The translations under genes and the position numbers were made by a program. The notes under the pieces are model-generated. The model worked only from the letters and a program-made list of their open reading frames with translations, had not been told where the DNA came from and did no database searches. From NCBI GenBank assembly GCA_947593585.1, contig CANQDP010000001.1, forward strand, positions 1 through 53,380: a DNA stretch of 53,380 bases, given 5' to 3'. Below are positions 7,448 to 14,656 of this stretch, piece after piece. The DNA comes from an uncultured Clostridia bacterium. GTDB taxonomy: Bacteria; Bacillota; Clostridia; Christensenellales; UBA1242. Within the stretch, counting starts at the first letter, position 1. Each line of letters opens with the position of its first letter.

Positions 7448-8128
7448 TCAGCTGATTGGGTCTAGTTTTGGTTTGTTTTGCGGGCGTGGATATTTTGCAG
7501 GCGTGGGCTTAACTTTTTTAATCACAATTATGTTTCTTTCGCCAAAATCATGGGGCAGGGCGAAGGTGAGCACCTTTTCGATTTTCCCGCCCAAAACTGC
7601 CAGTGCATTTTGTGCTTCTATTAACTCTTCGCTGTATCCGCTGCCCTTATACGCCAAAACAATTCCACCCACTTTCACTAGGGGCAAAAGGTATTCCAAA
7701 AGGGTGTTGGTTTTTGCCACGGCACGCGCCACTGCCACATCAAAAGTTTCTCTAAACTGTGCGCAAAACTCTTCTGCTCGCAGATGAAAAATTTCCACAT
7801 CTTTTAAGCCTAAATTTTTCACTAAATTATTTAAAAAAGCAACGCGTTTATTTAGGCTATCCACCAGCGAAAGTTTGATGTCCGGGCGGACGATTTTAAT
7901 TGGCAAGCCGGGAAAACCTGCGCCCGTGCCCACATCCACAACGCTTGCACCTTTTTTAATCTCTTCGATTGGCAAAACACTGTCTAAAAAATGCTTAACT
8001 TCCACATCTAATTTTTCTGTGATTGCGGTGAGATTGGCAACCTTGTTGCCCTCAATCAATTCATTAAAATAACTATCAAACTCGCGCTCGTGAAGGGCGA
8101 GCGTGCTTTGCAAATCTTTAATTTCCAT
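7448..8128 (-). CDS. rsmG: 16S rRNA (guanine-527-N7)-methyltransferase RsmG
   Basis: 226 residues. It methylates G527 of 16S rRNA with S-adenosylmethionine. Motifs: N-L-T-A-I-T (about 32-37), K-H-F-L-D-S, then the SAM-binding loop V-D-V-G-T-G-A-G-F-P-G-L-P (64-76), the acidic L-V-D-S strand end, and A-V-A-R-A-V-A in the catalytic core. The frame extends to 8182, but those codons translate a near-perfect promoter, so ATG 8128 is the start. That ATG lies only 6 nt after TATAAT and has no Shine-Dalgarno, so translation should be leaderless. In many Firmicutes rsmG sits next to mnmG and the parAB genes; here it is on its own. Confidence 0.93.
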   Translation of the reverse strand: MEIKDLQSTLALHEREFDSYFNELIEGNKVANLTAITEKLDVEVKHFLDSVLPIEEIKKGASVVDVGTGAGFPGLPIKIVRPDIKLSLVDSLNKRVAFLNNLVKNLGLKDVEIFHLRAEEFCAQFRETFDVAVARAVAKTNTLLEYLLPLVKVGGIVLAYKGSGYSEELIEAQNALAVLGGKIEKVLTFALPHDFGERNIIVIKKVKPTPAKYPRPQNKPKLDPIS

Positions 8129-8134
8129 AAGGCT

Positions 8135-8163
8135 ATTATAAGATTTAGGCAAGCCTTTGTCAA
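8135..8163 (-). promoter_or_regulatory. Consensus promoter of rsmG, leaderless type
   Basis: TTGACA (8163-8158), 17 bp, TATAAT (8140-8135), then 6 nt to ATG at 8128. Both hexamers are perfect. Confidence 0.85.
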
Positions 8164-8171
8164 GCATAAAG

Positions 8172-8192
8172 AAAAAAGCCAAGACGGCTTTT
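8172..8192 (-). terminator. Terminator of the unknown gene 8191-8952
   Basis: On the minus strand AAAAGCC-GTCTT-GGCTTTT then TTC. The stem takes in the stop codon. Confidence 0.8.
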
Positions 8193-8952
8193 AGTTTTCA
8201 AAAATGTTTAAATCGATTTCGTCAAACTTCTCTTTATCTTCTTTAATCTTTTTTGAAATTGAAGCTTCTTTGCGCTTTAATTCTTCAATCTTTTTCTTTA
8301 AGAACACAGGATTTGTTAGCTCAATCAACTTGCGCTCGTTGGTTTGCAAAGCGGTTTTGTTTGCCTCCAATTTTGCGCTCACAATTTCGTTATATTGCTC
8401 TCTTAACGCTCCCCACAATTCCTCTTTTATCGTTGGGCAATCTCTAAGAAGGTCTTGCCAATCATGCATGAAAGGATGAACGGTAAATAAAGGTGTTAGG
8501 GTTAGCAATATGTTTTGCCTATTTTCTTCGATGGACTCGCCCGGCATTGCAGCACGATGAAGCACGAGGTATGGCCTTCTTTCAGTGGTGAAATAAACAG
8601 AAACGGACGGGTCGTCCTCCCATTCGTACGGGTCATTATTATAGATGGTGAAGATATTTAACTCTTCGTTAGATTTGGCCAAGTGCTTTTTTAAAACGGA
8701 CACCTTGCATCTATATAAACGAGAGACGTCATCTCCCTTTGCCACTGCTTTCAATTTTGCCAAAATCGTTTCGCGCTTTTTATATAGTGGCAGAAGGTTT
8801 TGCTCATCTCCATGTTCTTTTAGATATGTGCGATATTCAGTGAACAAAGCTTCGCTATAAAGATTTATGCCTGTGTTCAGTGCACTTTCATATAAAACAG
8901 TGTCTATATTCATTAGATTTTCTGTTAGTTCTTTTAATTCTTGAAATTTCAT
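8191..8952 (-). CDS. Protein of unknown function with C-terminal coiled coil
   Basis: 253 residues, not recognised. No signal peptide or membrane segment. The N-terminal two thirds is mixed, with clusters of aromatic residues and a Y-N-N-D-P-Y-E-W-E-D-D-P stretch; the last 65 residues are strongly charged (R-K-L-I-E-L...K-K-K-I-E-E-L-K-R-K-E...K-K-I-K-E-D-K-E-K-F) and probably form a coiled coil. The start ATG has AGGAG 6-7 nt upstream. It begins 15 nt after the end of the HAD gene on the same strand, so the two probably form an operon, and a terminator overlaps its stop. It looks like a genuine cytoplasmic protein, but no role can be inferred. Confidence 0.7.
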   Translation of the reverse strand: MKFQELKELTENLMNIDTVLYESALNTGINLYSEALFTEYRTYLKEHGDEQNLLPLYKKRETILAKLKAVAKGDDVSRLYRCKVSVLKKHLAKSNEELNIFTIYNNDPYEWEDDPSVSVYFTTERRPYLVLHRAAMPGESIEENRQNILLTLTPLFTVHPFMHDWQDLLRDCPTIKEELWGALREQYNEIVSAKLEANKTALQTNERKLIELTNPVFLKKKIEELKRKEASISKKIKEDKEKFDEIDLNIFEN

Positions 8953-8967
8953 AAAAACTCCTAATTG

Positions 8968-9630
8968 TTATTTTATTTTGTTGATTTTGTTAATGTAGTT
9001 TTGCAACTCTTCACTGCATTGAGCCGAGCGAGCCTCGTCATATAGATAGGTGTGCCCACCCATGCGTGTGAATGGAACAAGGTTTTGAGGGTTGTCGTCC
9101 ACAAACAAGGTTTCTTGTGGCTTTATTTTCCATCTTTTCATGGCAAGTTTATAGAATTCCACATCTGGCTTCACAAGACCTTCTTCGCACGAAAAGAGCA
9201 TATCTTTAAACATCTTTTCGTTGAAACTATCTTTCCATGATTGAATTAAAAACTTGTTTGTGTTTGATAGGATATATAAATTAAATTTTTGCTCTTTTAA
9301 TTGCTCCACCAATTTTGTGGCAACCGGCGAAGATTTAAAACTTGATTTTTTAATCCTAGAATTTTGCACTGCGTCCACCAATTCGCGCTCTAAGTTTGAG
9401 CGGTTCACAATCGTGCTTCTAAATTCTTCTGTGGTTATTTTGCCCGCGTCAAATTTATTAACATCGCCCAAATCATCACATAGCTTCACAAATTGAGAAA
9501 CGGTCATATTTTTATATTCATCTTTATATTTCTTTTTCAATGCTGCTGGTAGCACATCTTCCACTGGGCAATCGCCATCTTTTGTGATGCGCAGCACACC
9601 ATCCACATCAAAAATAATGTTTTTAATCAT
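8968..9630 (-). CDS. HAD-superfamily hydrolase
   Basis: 220 residues. All four HAD motifs are present: motif I F-D-V-D-G-V-L with the D8/D10 pair, motif II I-L-S-N-T, a lysine in the G-L-V-K-P-D segment (motif III), and motif IV F-V-D-D-N-P-Q-N. The helical cap between motifs I and II puts it in subfamily I (beta-phosphoglucomutase or haloacid dehalogenase type), most likely a small-molecule phosphatase of unknown substrate. ATG 9630 is chosen over the upstream codons because AAGGAGG lies 5 nt before it and the extension runs into the promoter. It is the first gene of a probable two-gene operon. Confidence 0.85.
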   Translation of the reverse strand: MIKNIIFDVDGVLRITKDGDCPVEDVLPAALKKKYKDEYKNMTVSQFVKLCDDLGDVNKFDAGKITTEEFRSTIVNRSNLERELVDAVQNSRIKKSSFKSSPVATKLVEQLKEQKFNLYILSNTNKFLIQSWKDSFNEKMFKDMLFSCEEGLVKPDVEFYKLAMKRWKIKPQETLFVDDNPQNLVPFTRMGGHTYLYDEARSAQCSEELQNYINKINKIK

Positions 9631-9651
9631 AATTCCTCCTTGTTTAGTTTG

Positions 9652-9680
9652 ATTATAGCACAAACTCGAAAATTTTTCAA
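9652..9680 (-). promoter_or_regulatory. Promoter of the HAD/unknown operon
   Basis: TTGAAA (9680-9675), 17 bp, TATAAT (9657-9652). Confidence 0.8.
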
Positions 9681-9690
9681 TAAAATTTAT

Positions 9691-9713
9691 AAAAAAGTCG
9701 GCAGACTGCCGAC
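9691..9713 (-). terminator. Terminator after mscL
   Basis: GTCGGCA/TGCCGAC stem with a 3-nt loop, followed on the minus strand by TTTTTTA. Confidence 0.85.
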
Positions 9714-9717
9714 AAAT

Positions 9718-10269
9718 TTATTTTGTGTTTTGTTTTTTAAGCTCGTCTAAAATATTTTGCAAAAGCTCTTCTTGCGTAGGCTTTTTAGGCTCGGGAGCGG
9801 GTTTATTTTTCTCACGAAGTTCGGCGGTGGCCTTAACCACAGCAGCCCTGTCTTTCATGTTCACACCCTGAGCAGCAATGGTAGCCTTTTCTTCTTTGTT
9901 TGGCATTTCTTTTTGACGCTTTTCAGCAAAGCCTTTTGCACTCATCAACGCCTTCATAATGAGGAAGAGCACAAGAGCAATGAGCAAGAAATTGATTATT
10001 GCCGTGATAAATGCGCCCCAATCGATATAAATGCTCTTGGTGAGGTCTAATGCACCTTGCGCATCATAAACCCTAGTTAGGAAAGTGTAGGCACTCTCTA
10101 AGCCGTTGCCACCTTTAGCAAGCAAGGCGTTGATTAGAGGCATTAAAATGCCATTAGTGAGTGCGGTGATAATTGCAGAAAACGCTGCACCAATAATCAC
10201 GCCAATCGCCAAATCTAGCACATTGCCACGCGATATGAACGCTTTAAATTCTTTAAAAAACTTTTTCAT
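9718..10269 (-). CDS. mscL: Large-conductance mechanosensitive channel MscL
   Basis: 183 residues, longer than the usual 130-150. It is a homopentameric membrane pore that releases solutes on osmotic downshock. The N-terminal helix K-E-F-K-A-F-I-S-R-G-N-V-L-D-L-A-I-G-V is the family signature, TM1 is about 18-45, the periplasmic loop follows, and TM2 (about 82-107) begins after W-G-A-F-I-T-A-I-I-N-F. The C-terminal 70 residues are charged, with K-P-A-P-E-P-K-K-P and a final helix E-E-L-L-Q-N-I-L-D-E-L-K matching the usual C-terminal bundle. The start is set by AAAAGGAG. A TTGGCA/TGCCAA hairpin lies in the leader between prfB and the Shine-Dalgarno. Confidence 0.95.
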   Translation of the reverse strand: MKKFFKEFKAFISRGNVLDLAIGVIIGAAFSAIITALTNGILMPLINALLAKGGNGLESAYTFLTRVYDAQGALDLTKSIYIDWGAFITAIINFLLIALVLFLIMKALMSAKGFAEKRQKEMPNKEEKATIAAQGVNMKDRAAVVKATAELREKNKPAPEPKKPTQEELLQNILDELKKQNTK

Positions 10270-10359
10270 GATTTCTCCTTTTTTGTTTGGCAAACAACTG
10301 CCAACTTTTATGCTTATATTTTACAATAAAACGCTTAGAAAAGCAACCAATTTGCGCAC

Positions 10360-11478
10360 TTATTGCTCATTTGAAGCCTGGGAGTGCGATTTTCTAAGAT
10401 ATTCGTTAATAAAAGGATTTAATTCTCCGTCCATCACCGCCTGCACATCGCTAGTTTCAAAATCTGTGCGGTGGTCCTTCACCATTGTGTATGGCTGGAA
10501 AACATAACTCCTTATTTGGCTTCCCCACTCAATGCGCTTTAAATCGCCCTTGATTTCGTTTAGATTTTGGCGGTGTTTTTCTTCTTCAAGTGCCACAAGT
10601 TTGCTCGTTAAAATTTTCATTGCGTTTTCGCGGTTTTGCAGTTGGCTACGCTCATTTTGGCAGGTTACCACAATGCCGGTTGGAATGTGGGTGATGCGCA
10701 CGGCAGTTTCCACCTTATTCACATTTTGCCCGCCTGCTCCAGAACTGCGATATGTGTCTATCTTCAAATCTTCGTTATTAATTTTCACAGATGAGCCTTG
10801 GCTGATAGATGGCACAACTTCAACCGAAGCAAAACTCGTGTGGCGGCGTTTGTTGCTGTCAAACGGGCTGATGCGCACCAATCTATGCACGCCCATTTCG
10901 CCTTTAAGTTTGCCATAGGCATAATCGCCCTTAATCCAAATTACGATGGTTTTTAACCCGGCATCGTTGCCCTCAACTTTGTCCACCACAGAATAGTCGA
11001 AGCCATATTTCGAAGCAAACATCTTATACATTCTAGCAAGCATCACCACCCAATCTTGAGCCTCAGTGCCGCCCGCTCCCGAGTGAATAGTGATAATCGC
11101 ATCATTGTTATCATATTTTTCGTCTAAAAGAGTGCGCACATTTAACTCGTCAACCTTGTCTTTTAAATCTAGCATTTCAGTGAAAGCGAGGTTTAGCATT
11201 TCAATGTCTGGGTTGTCTTCCAACCCTTTAACTGTGTCGATAAGCGATTGCAAACTTGCTTGCAGCGAATTCACCTCTTCAAACAAATCTTGAATGGCTT
11301 TAATCTCTTTGTTAGTCTGCATGGCATAATCCAAATTGTTCCAAAAGGTTAGGCTTTCGCGCTCTTTTAAAAGAGAGGATAATTTTTGCTGCTCCACATC
11401 CAAATTTAAGCAAGATTTTGTGAGCTCAAACTTATCCACCAATTTAGATAATTCATCACCAATGTTTTCAATATTCAT
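10360..11478 (-). CDS. prfB: Peptide chain release factor 2, without programmed frameshift
   Basis: 372 residues in one uninterrupted frame. RF2 reads UGA and UAA and triggers peptide release. The decoding tripeptide S-P-F is at 204-206 (RF1 would have P-x-T), and the catalytic G-G-Q at 249-251 lies in [11 protein letters not shown]. In most bacteria prfB has an in-frame UGA after about 25 codons that requires +1 frameshifting; the matching place here (S-C-L-N-L-D, codons 22-27) is plain sense sequence. The ATG has no Shine-Dalgarno and lies 7 nt after TATAAT, so the message should be leaderless. Confidence 0.95.
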   Translation of the reverse strand: MNIENIGDELSKLVDKFELTKSCLNLDVEQQKLSSLLKERESLTFWNNLDYAMQTNKEIKAIQDLFEEVNSLQASLQSLIDTVKGLEDNPDIEMLNLAFTEMLDLKDKVDELNVRTLLDEKYDNNDAIITIHSGAGGTEAQDWVVMLARMYKMFASKYGFDYSVVDKVEGNDAGLKTIVIWIKGDYAYGKLKGEMGVHRLVRISPFDSNKRRHTSFASVEVVPSISQGSSVKINNEDLKIDTYRSSGAGGQNVNKVETAVRITHIPTGIVVTCQNERSQLQNRENAMKILTSKLVALEEEKHRQNLNEIKGDLKRIEWGSQIRSYVFQPYTMVKDHRTDFETSDVQAVMDGELNPFINEYLRKSHSQASNEQ

Positions 11479-11485
11479 AAATCAA

Positions 11486-11513
11486 ATTATAGCAGAAAAC
11501 AAATGAAAATCAA
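11486..11513 (-). promoter_or_regulatory. Promoter of prfB, leaderless type
   Basis: TTGATT (11513-11508), 16 bp, TATAAT (11491-11486), then 7 nt to ATG 11478. Confidence 0.65.
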
Positions 11514-11529
11514 AATGATTTTTGAGCGA

Positions 11530-12084
11530 TTAATGTTTATTTTTGCAAAACAAATCACATTCACGGCCGTGCGCGTTGATTATGCCGATTGATTGGAGAT
11601 ATGAATAAATAATCGTTGAACCCACAAATTTCATGCCGCGCGAGATTAAGTCTTTTGAAATTTTGTTAGATAATGGAGAAGTGGTGCGGCGGGTATATTC
11701 TTCAATCACCACCTTATTTTTGCTAAAACTCCAAATGAAAGTGGAAAAACTGCCAAATTCTTGCTGAATTTGCTTAAATATTTTTGCATTTTGAATGCTT
11801 GCTTTAATCTTTAATCTGTTGCGAATTATATCCTTATTTTTTATAAGGCTAGCAATTTTTTCTTCGCCATAATTTGCAATTTTATCAATATTGAAATTGT
11901 CAAAAGCGCACCTAAACGCCTCGCGTTTATTTAGCACGCATTCCCAACTCAAACCCGCTTGAAAATTTTCGAGCAGTAGCAATTCAAAAAGTTTTTTATC
12001 GTCATGCACGGGCACGCCCCACTCATTGTCGTGATAGGCAACATATAGCGGATTATTTAGATTGACCCAACTGCATCTTTTCAT
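11530..12084 (-). CDS. tag: DNA-3-methyladenine glycosylase I
   Basis: 184 residues, the normal length. It removes 3-methyladenine from alkylated DNA. The N-terminus R-C-S-W-V, Y-H-D-N-E-W-G-V-P and L-L-L-E-N-F-Q-A-G-L-S-W are the family signatures; zinc would be held by C4, H18, H172 and C176 (N-A-H-G-R-E-C). The catalytic-pocket glutamate corresponds to E39. The ATG has no Shine-Dalgarno; a TTGCAA-17-TAGAAT promoter ends 6 nt upstream, so it is expected to be leaderless. No partner gene is evident. Confidence 0.94.
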   Translation of the reverse strand: MKRCSWVNLNNPLYVAYHDNEWGVPVHDDKKLFELLLLENFQAGLSWECVLNKREAFRCAFDNFNIDKIANYGEEKIASLIKNKDIIRNRLKIKASIQNAKIFKQIQQEFGSFSTFIWSFSKNKVVIEEYTRRTTSPLSNKISKDLISRGMKFVGSTIIYSYLQSIGIINAHGRECDLFCKNKH

Positions 12085-12090
12085 GATTTT

Positions 12091-12119
12091 ATTCTAAAAG
12101 AAATTGAAGAAACTTGCAA
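12091..12119 (-). promoter_or_regulatory. Promoter of tag, leaderless type
   Basis: TTGCAA (12119-12114), 17 bp, TAGAAT (12096-12091), 6 nt to ATG 12084. Confidence 0.6.
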
Positions 12120-12130
12120 GCGTTTCACAT

Positions 12131-12152
12131 TGAAAAAAAGAGCGGGTGCTCT
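12131..12152 (-). terminator. Terminator of the GNAT-like gene
   Basis: On the minus strand AGAGC-ACCC-GCTCT then TTTTTTT. The stop codon TAG lies in the stem. Confidence 0.85.
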
Positions 12153-12648
12153 AAATTTGATGCAAGGTCTTTAAATATTTTTCCACAAGTTCGGGCGAAA
12201 GCGAATAATAGTTTTTGCGTTCGCTTTGCCAAACGATTTTCCCTCCCAAATGAGAGAATGTTCTGTTGGACATTTTGTTGTTTTTCAAAATTGAAAAAGT
12301 AACTTCTTCTGCGCTATACACTTCTTTAAGAGAATAAAGGTGTTTTATCACTTCCAAAATAACTTTTGTGTGCTTAACTCTGTTTGCAAGTTGCACTTCG
12401 CACACATTTAGTGAATTTCCCTTTGAAAGCGTTTCAACAAAGCCAACTAATTCACCGCGCAAATAAATTAAATAAAAGGCAAAGTTGTTATCCTGCAAAT
12501 TTTGTGCTAGGCTTTTTGCCCAAAGTGCTTTGTCATCTTCTGTGGCGGGCACATTAAGCTCAAGCATATTAACTTTTAAAATGTTAAAAGCAGCGTCAAT
12601 TTCGCCTGCTGTCAATCGGTCTTTTTTAATAAATTCCAAACCATCCAT
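12151..12648 (-). CDS. Probable GNAT-fold acetyltransferase-like protein
   Basis: 165 residues. The layout fits GNAT: N-terminal helices, then L-I-Y-L-R-G-E-L-V-G-F-V-E-T as strands 2-4, L-N-V-C-E-V-Q-L as the next strand, a helix, and V-T-F-S-I-L-K-N-N-K-M-S-N-R-T-F-S-H-L-G-G, which resembles the N-x-x-S/A-x-x-x-x-x-K-L-G-F motif near the end. The acetyl-CoA loop (Q-x-x-G-x-G/A) is not clear, so catalysis is uncertain. An earlier TTG at 12684 is part of the -35 hexamer; ATG 12648 is 7 nt past the -10 and has no Shine-Dalgarno (leaderless). Confidence 0.55.
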   Translation of the reverse strand: MDGLEFIKKDRLTAGEIDAAFNILKVNMLELNVPATEDDKALWAKSLAQNLQDNNFAFYLIYLRGELVGFVETLSKGNSLNVCEVQLANRVKHTKVILEVIKHLYSLKEVYSAEEVTFSILKNNKMSNRTFSHLGGKIVWQSERKNYYSLSPELVEKYLKTLHQI

Positions 12649-12655
12649 TATTTTA

Positions 12656-12684
12656 AGCCTAACATAATTTCCTGCATATGTCAA
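12656..12684 (-). promoter_or_regulatory. Promoter of the GNAT-like gene, leaderless type
   Basis: TTGACA (12684-12679), 17 bp, TAGGCT (12661-12656), 7 nt to ATG 12648. Confidence 0.55.
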
Positions 12685-12689
12685 GCCCC

Positions 12690-12719
12690 AATAAAAAACG
12701 CCCCGCTAAAAGCGAGGGG
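12690..12719 (-). terminator. Terminator of the rpsF-ssb-rpsR operon
   Basis: On the minus strand CCCCTCGC-TTTTA-GCGGGG, with one bulged T, then CGTTTTTTATT. Confidence 0.85.
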
Positions 12720-12724
12720 TTTAA

Positions 12725-13036
12725 TTATTCACCAACGAATGGCAACAAAGCAATGTTTCTTGCGCGCTTGATTGCAACGGTCAATTCGCGTTGATGGCGA
12801 GCGCAAGTGCCTGTTTGGCGAGATGGCAAAATCTTGCCGCCTTCTGCAATAAACTTTCTAAGCCTATTTGCATCTTTATAGTCGATAGGCTTTTTATCTT
12901 GGCAGAAAGCGCAAACTTTGCGTTTGTTTTGCTTGTGCTGTTTAAAGAACTTTTTCTTATCTGTCTTTTCAGGCCTTTCAGTTTTTTCCACTTTTTCAGC
13001 CTTTTCTTTAACAGGGGCTTTAACTTCTTCTTCCAT
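12725..13036 (-). CDS. rpsR: 30S ribosomal protein S18 with acidic/basic N-terminal extension
   Basis: 103 residues. The S18 core (about 36-103) has [37 protein letters not shown], a possible C-x-x-C...C zinc-binding set, and A-R-N-I-A-L-L-P-F. The first 35 residues are an E/K/V/P-rich extension not present in most S18 proteins. S18 pairs with S6 on the 30S platform. It is third in the operon after rpsF and ssb, the order found in Bacillus and most Firmicutes. Shine-Dalgarno AAAGGAG. Confidence 0.96.
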   Translation of the reverse strand: MEEEVKAPVKEKAEKVEKTERPEKTDKKKFFKQHKQNKRKVCAFCQDKKPIDYKDANRLRKFIAEGGKILPSRQTGTCARHQRELTVAIKRARNIALLPFVGE

Positions 13037-13096
13037 TTAATTCTCCTTTTAATTTAGATTGACTCGGCGTCTGCCGAGCAGATTTTTAATAAGTGC

Positions 13097-13531
13097 TTAG
13101 AAAGGCAAATCTTCATCAACCGGCTGCAAGTCTGCTTGCGGAGCAGATTGTTGGCTTCCGCCAGCCACACCAAAGCCACCTGCTGGTGCTTCGGCAGAGC
13201 CTTCGCCCGAATCGTTTCTAGACTGCAAAAATTCAATTTCGTCTGCCACAATGTCGATGCCGAAGCCCTTAGTGCCATCCTGACGCTCAAAACTTCTTGT
13301 TTGAATTGAGCCAGACACTGCAATCTTGTTGCCTTTCTTCAAAAATTTTGCGCAGTTTTCAGCCGTGCCACGCCAAGCGGTTACATTAAAGAAATCTGTT
13401 TCTCTTGTGCCTTCAGCGTTTGAAAATCTTCTGGTTACGGCAATTGACAGCCTGCACACTGCCACACCACTATTTGTGGTGTTTAATTCAGGGTCTCTCG
13501 TTAAATTACCAATTAAATAAACTTTATTCAT
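13097..13531 (-). CDS. ssb: Single-stranded DNA-binding protein
   Basis: 144 residues. An OB-fold of about 105 residues begins M-N-K-V-Y-L-I-G-N-L-T-R-D-P-E and contains the usual F-F-N-V-T-A-W-R-G-T-A-E-N and G-S-I-Q-T-R-S-F. A Gly/Ala/Gln-rich linker leads to the acidic protein-binding tail ending D-E-D-L-P-F. It coats ssDNA during replication and repair and recruits partners through the tail. It lies between rpsF and rpsR; AGGAG precedes the ATG. Confidence 0.97.
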   Translation of the reverse strand: MNKVYLIGNLTRDPELNTTNSGVAVCRLSIAVTRRFSNAEGTRETDFFNVTAWRGTAENCAKFLKKGNKIAVSGSIQTRSFERQDGTKGFGIDIVADEIEFLQSRNDSGEGSAEAPAGGFGVAGGSQQSAPQADLQPVDEDLPF

Positions 13532-13549
13532 TCTTAATCTCCTAAAAAA

Positions 13550-13831
13550 TTATTTTGCCACAATTATATAACGCATAATATTATTTGTGATTGAAAGCAA
13601 TTTGCCAAGCGGATTAGGCAGTTTGCTTGATGCGGTGAAGTTGACTAAAACATAGTAACCTTCGCGCTTCTTATTGATTTCGTAAGCAAGCTTTTTGTTG
13701 CCAATGCGCTCAACGCTCTCAATCTTTCCTCCATCCTTTTCAATCATGCCGTTGACTTGGGCGATTAACGCTTCTTTCTCTTCGTCTGTTGATTGACTAG
13801 GGATGATGTACATCAATTCGTAGTTATTCAT
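13550..13831 (-). CDS. rpsF: 30S ribosomal protein S6
   Basis: 93 residues. The sequence N-N-Y-E-L-M-Y-I-I-P, G-G-K-I-E-S-V-E-R-I-G-N-K-K-L-A-Y-E-I-N-K-K-R-E-G-Y-Y-V-L-V-N-F and I-M-R-Y-I-I-V are clear S6 signatures. It binds S18 and 16S rRNA in the platform. It is the first gene of rpsF-ssb-rpsR, with a strong AAGGAGG and a leader of about 95 nt. In many bacteria the S6:S18 complex represses this operon through its leader. Confidence 0.97.
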   Translation of the reverse strand: MNNYELMYIIPSQSTDEEKEALIAQVNGMIEKDGGKIESVERIGNKKLAYEINKKREGYYVLVNFTASSKLPNPLGKLLSITNNIMRYIIVAK

Positions 13832-13931
13832 AAAACCTCCTTATGGACTATTGACCTAAAACTAGGTAAGGAACGCACTTTTTTATTTCGACTTATTAAA
13901 TGCGCTTGCCAAACTTATGTTTAGCACCTAT
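13832..13931 (-). promoter_or_regulatory. rpsF leader with hairpins
   Basis: About 95 nt between the predicted start and the rpsF ATG, long for this genome. It contains a hairpin ACCTA-GTTT-TAGGT just before the Shine-Dalgarno, and a longer-range pairing GCGCA...TGCG. The known S6:S18 leader has an exposed CCG, which I do not see, so the regulatory role is uncertain. Confidence 0.35.
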
Positions 13932-13960
13932 ATGATAGCACAAACTGTGCCAAAAAGCAA
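13932..13960 (-). promoter_or_regulatory. Promoter of rpsF-ssb-rpsR
   Basis: TTGCTT (13960-13955), 17 bp, TATCAT (13937-13932). Confidence 0.6.
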
Positions 13961-13997
13961 GAGGAAAAGTTAAAATTTTAAAAATAGTTTAAACAAT

Positions 13998-14026
13998 TTG
14001 ATTAAAAATAAAATTTAGTTTATAAT
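13998..14026 (+). promoter_or_regulatory. Promoter of the YgjV-like gene, leaderless type
   Basis: TTGATT (13998-14003), 17 bp, TATAAT (14021-14026), 6 nt to ATG 14033; no Shine-Dalgarno. Confidence 0.75.
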
Positions 14027-14032
14027 TTTATT

Positions 14033-14572
14033 ATGTTTATTGCAGCTCAAATCTTCATAGCCATTTCAGCAGTGCTTTTTGGGTTGAGTTGTTTTGCCAA
14101 AGGCAAAAAACTATTGTTTATAATCCAATGCGTCAGTTCGCTGCTATATCTTTTTTATATGCTTCTCATGAAAGCGTGGGTTGGAGCAGTGGTTTCATTT
14201 TTTGATTGCGTTAGAGTGGGGATATTCTATTTCATTGAAAAGGCGGGCGGAAGCCAAAAGAGCAAAATTTGGGTGGCAAGCGGGTTGTTTGTGCTAGCAA
14301 TCGTGTGCGCCGTGTTCACCTGGGAGGGTTGGTATTCCGTCCTTCCACTAACAGGCACGCTCACATATATCATCACGCTTGGCATTTCAAATCTGCTAAT
14401 AATAAAGTGCGCCACAGTGTTCACCGCCGGTTGCTCGGTGGCATATTTGGTGTTTGCCGGCTCAACCTTTGGAGTGGTGTGCGAAACTTCTGCTTTGGTG
14501 CTTGCGCTAATTGGTGTGGTGCTTGCAATAATAAATTTAAAAAGAAAAAGGCAATTTTCCGTTGACAAATAA
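14033..14572 (+). CDS. YgjV-like integral membrane protein
   Basis: 179 residues, almost wholly hydrophobic, with six or so membrane segments and short loops. The pattern of small helical hairpins (L-F-I-I-Q-C-V-S-S-L-L-Y-L-F-Y and D-C-V-R-V-G-I-F-Y near the middle, L-G-I-S-N-L-L-I-I-K after) resembles the bacterial inner-membrane YgjV family, whose function is unknown. The ATG is 6 nt behind TATAAT without Shine-Dalgarno. The iscS promoter overlaps its last codons. Confidence 0.65.
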   Translation: MFIAAQIFIAISAVLFGLSCFAKGKKLLFIIQCVSSLLYLFYMLLMKAWVGAVVSFFDCVRVGIFYFIEKAGGSQKSKIWVASGLFVLAIVCAVFTWEGWYSVLPLTGTLTYIITLGISNLLIIKCATVFTAGCSVAYLVFAGSTFGVVCETSALVLALIGVVLAIINLKRKRQFSVDK

Positions 14573-14589
14573 AATAAAAATGTTATAAT
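14562..14589 (+). promoter_or_regulatory. Promoter of iscS-iscU
   Basis: TTGACA (14562-14567), 16 bp, TATAAT (14584-14589). The -35 lies in the end of the upstream gene. Confidence 0.8.
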
Positions 14590-14596
14590 CAAATCA

Positions 14597-14609
14597 TACC
14601 AATTTGGTA
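14597..14609. promoter_or_regulatory. Inverted repeat at the iscS transcription start, probable operator
   Basis: TACCAA-T-TTGGTA, a perfect 6+1+6 repeat overlapping the predicted start, followed by GGAATT. The position and the TACC...GGTAGGAATT shape suggest an Rrf2-family regulator (IscR or CymR type); this is inference. Confidence 0.45.
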
Positions 14610-14656
14610 GGAATTAAAACGCCGCGAATTGGGAATATTCTAAATAAGGAGATTTT

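Noticed and set aside
8129..8182. Longer rsmG reading frame beginning at 8182
   Set aside because: These codons translate a perfect TTGACA-17-TATAAT promoter; ATG 8128 is the sensible start.
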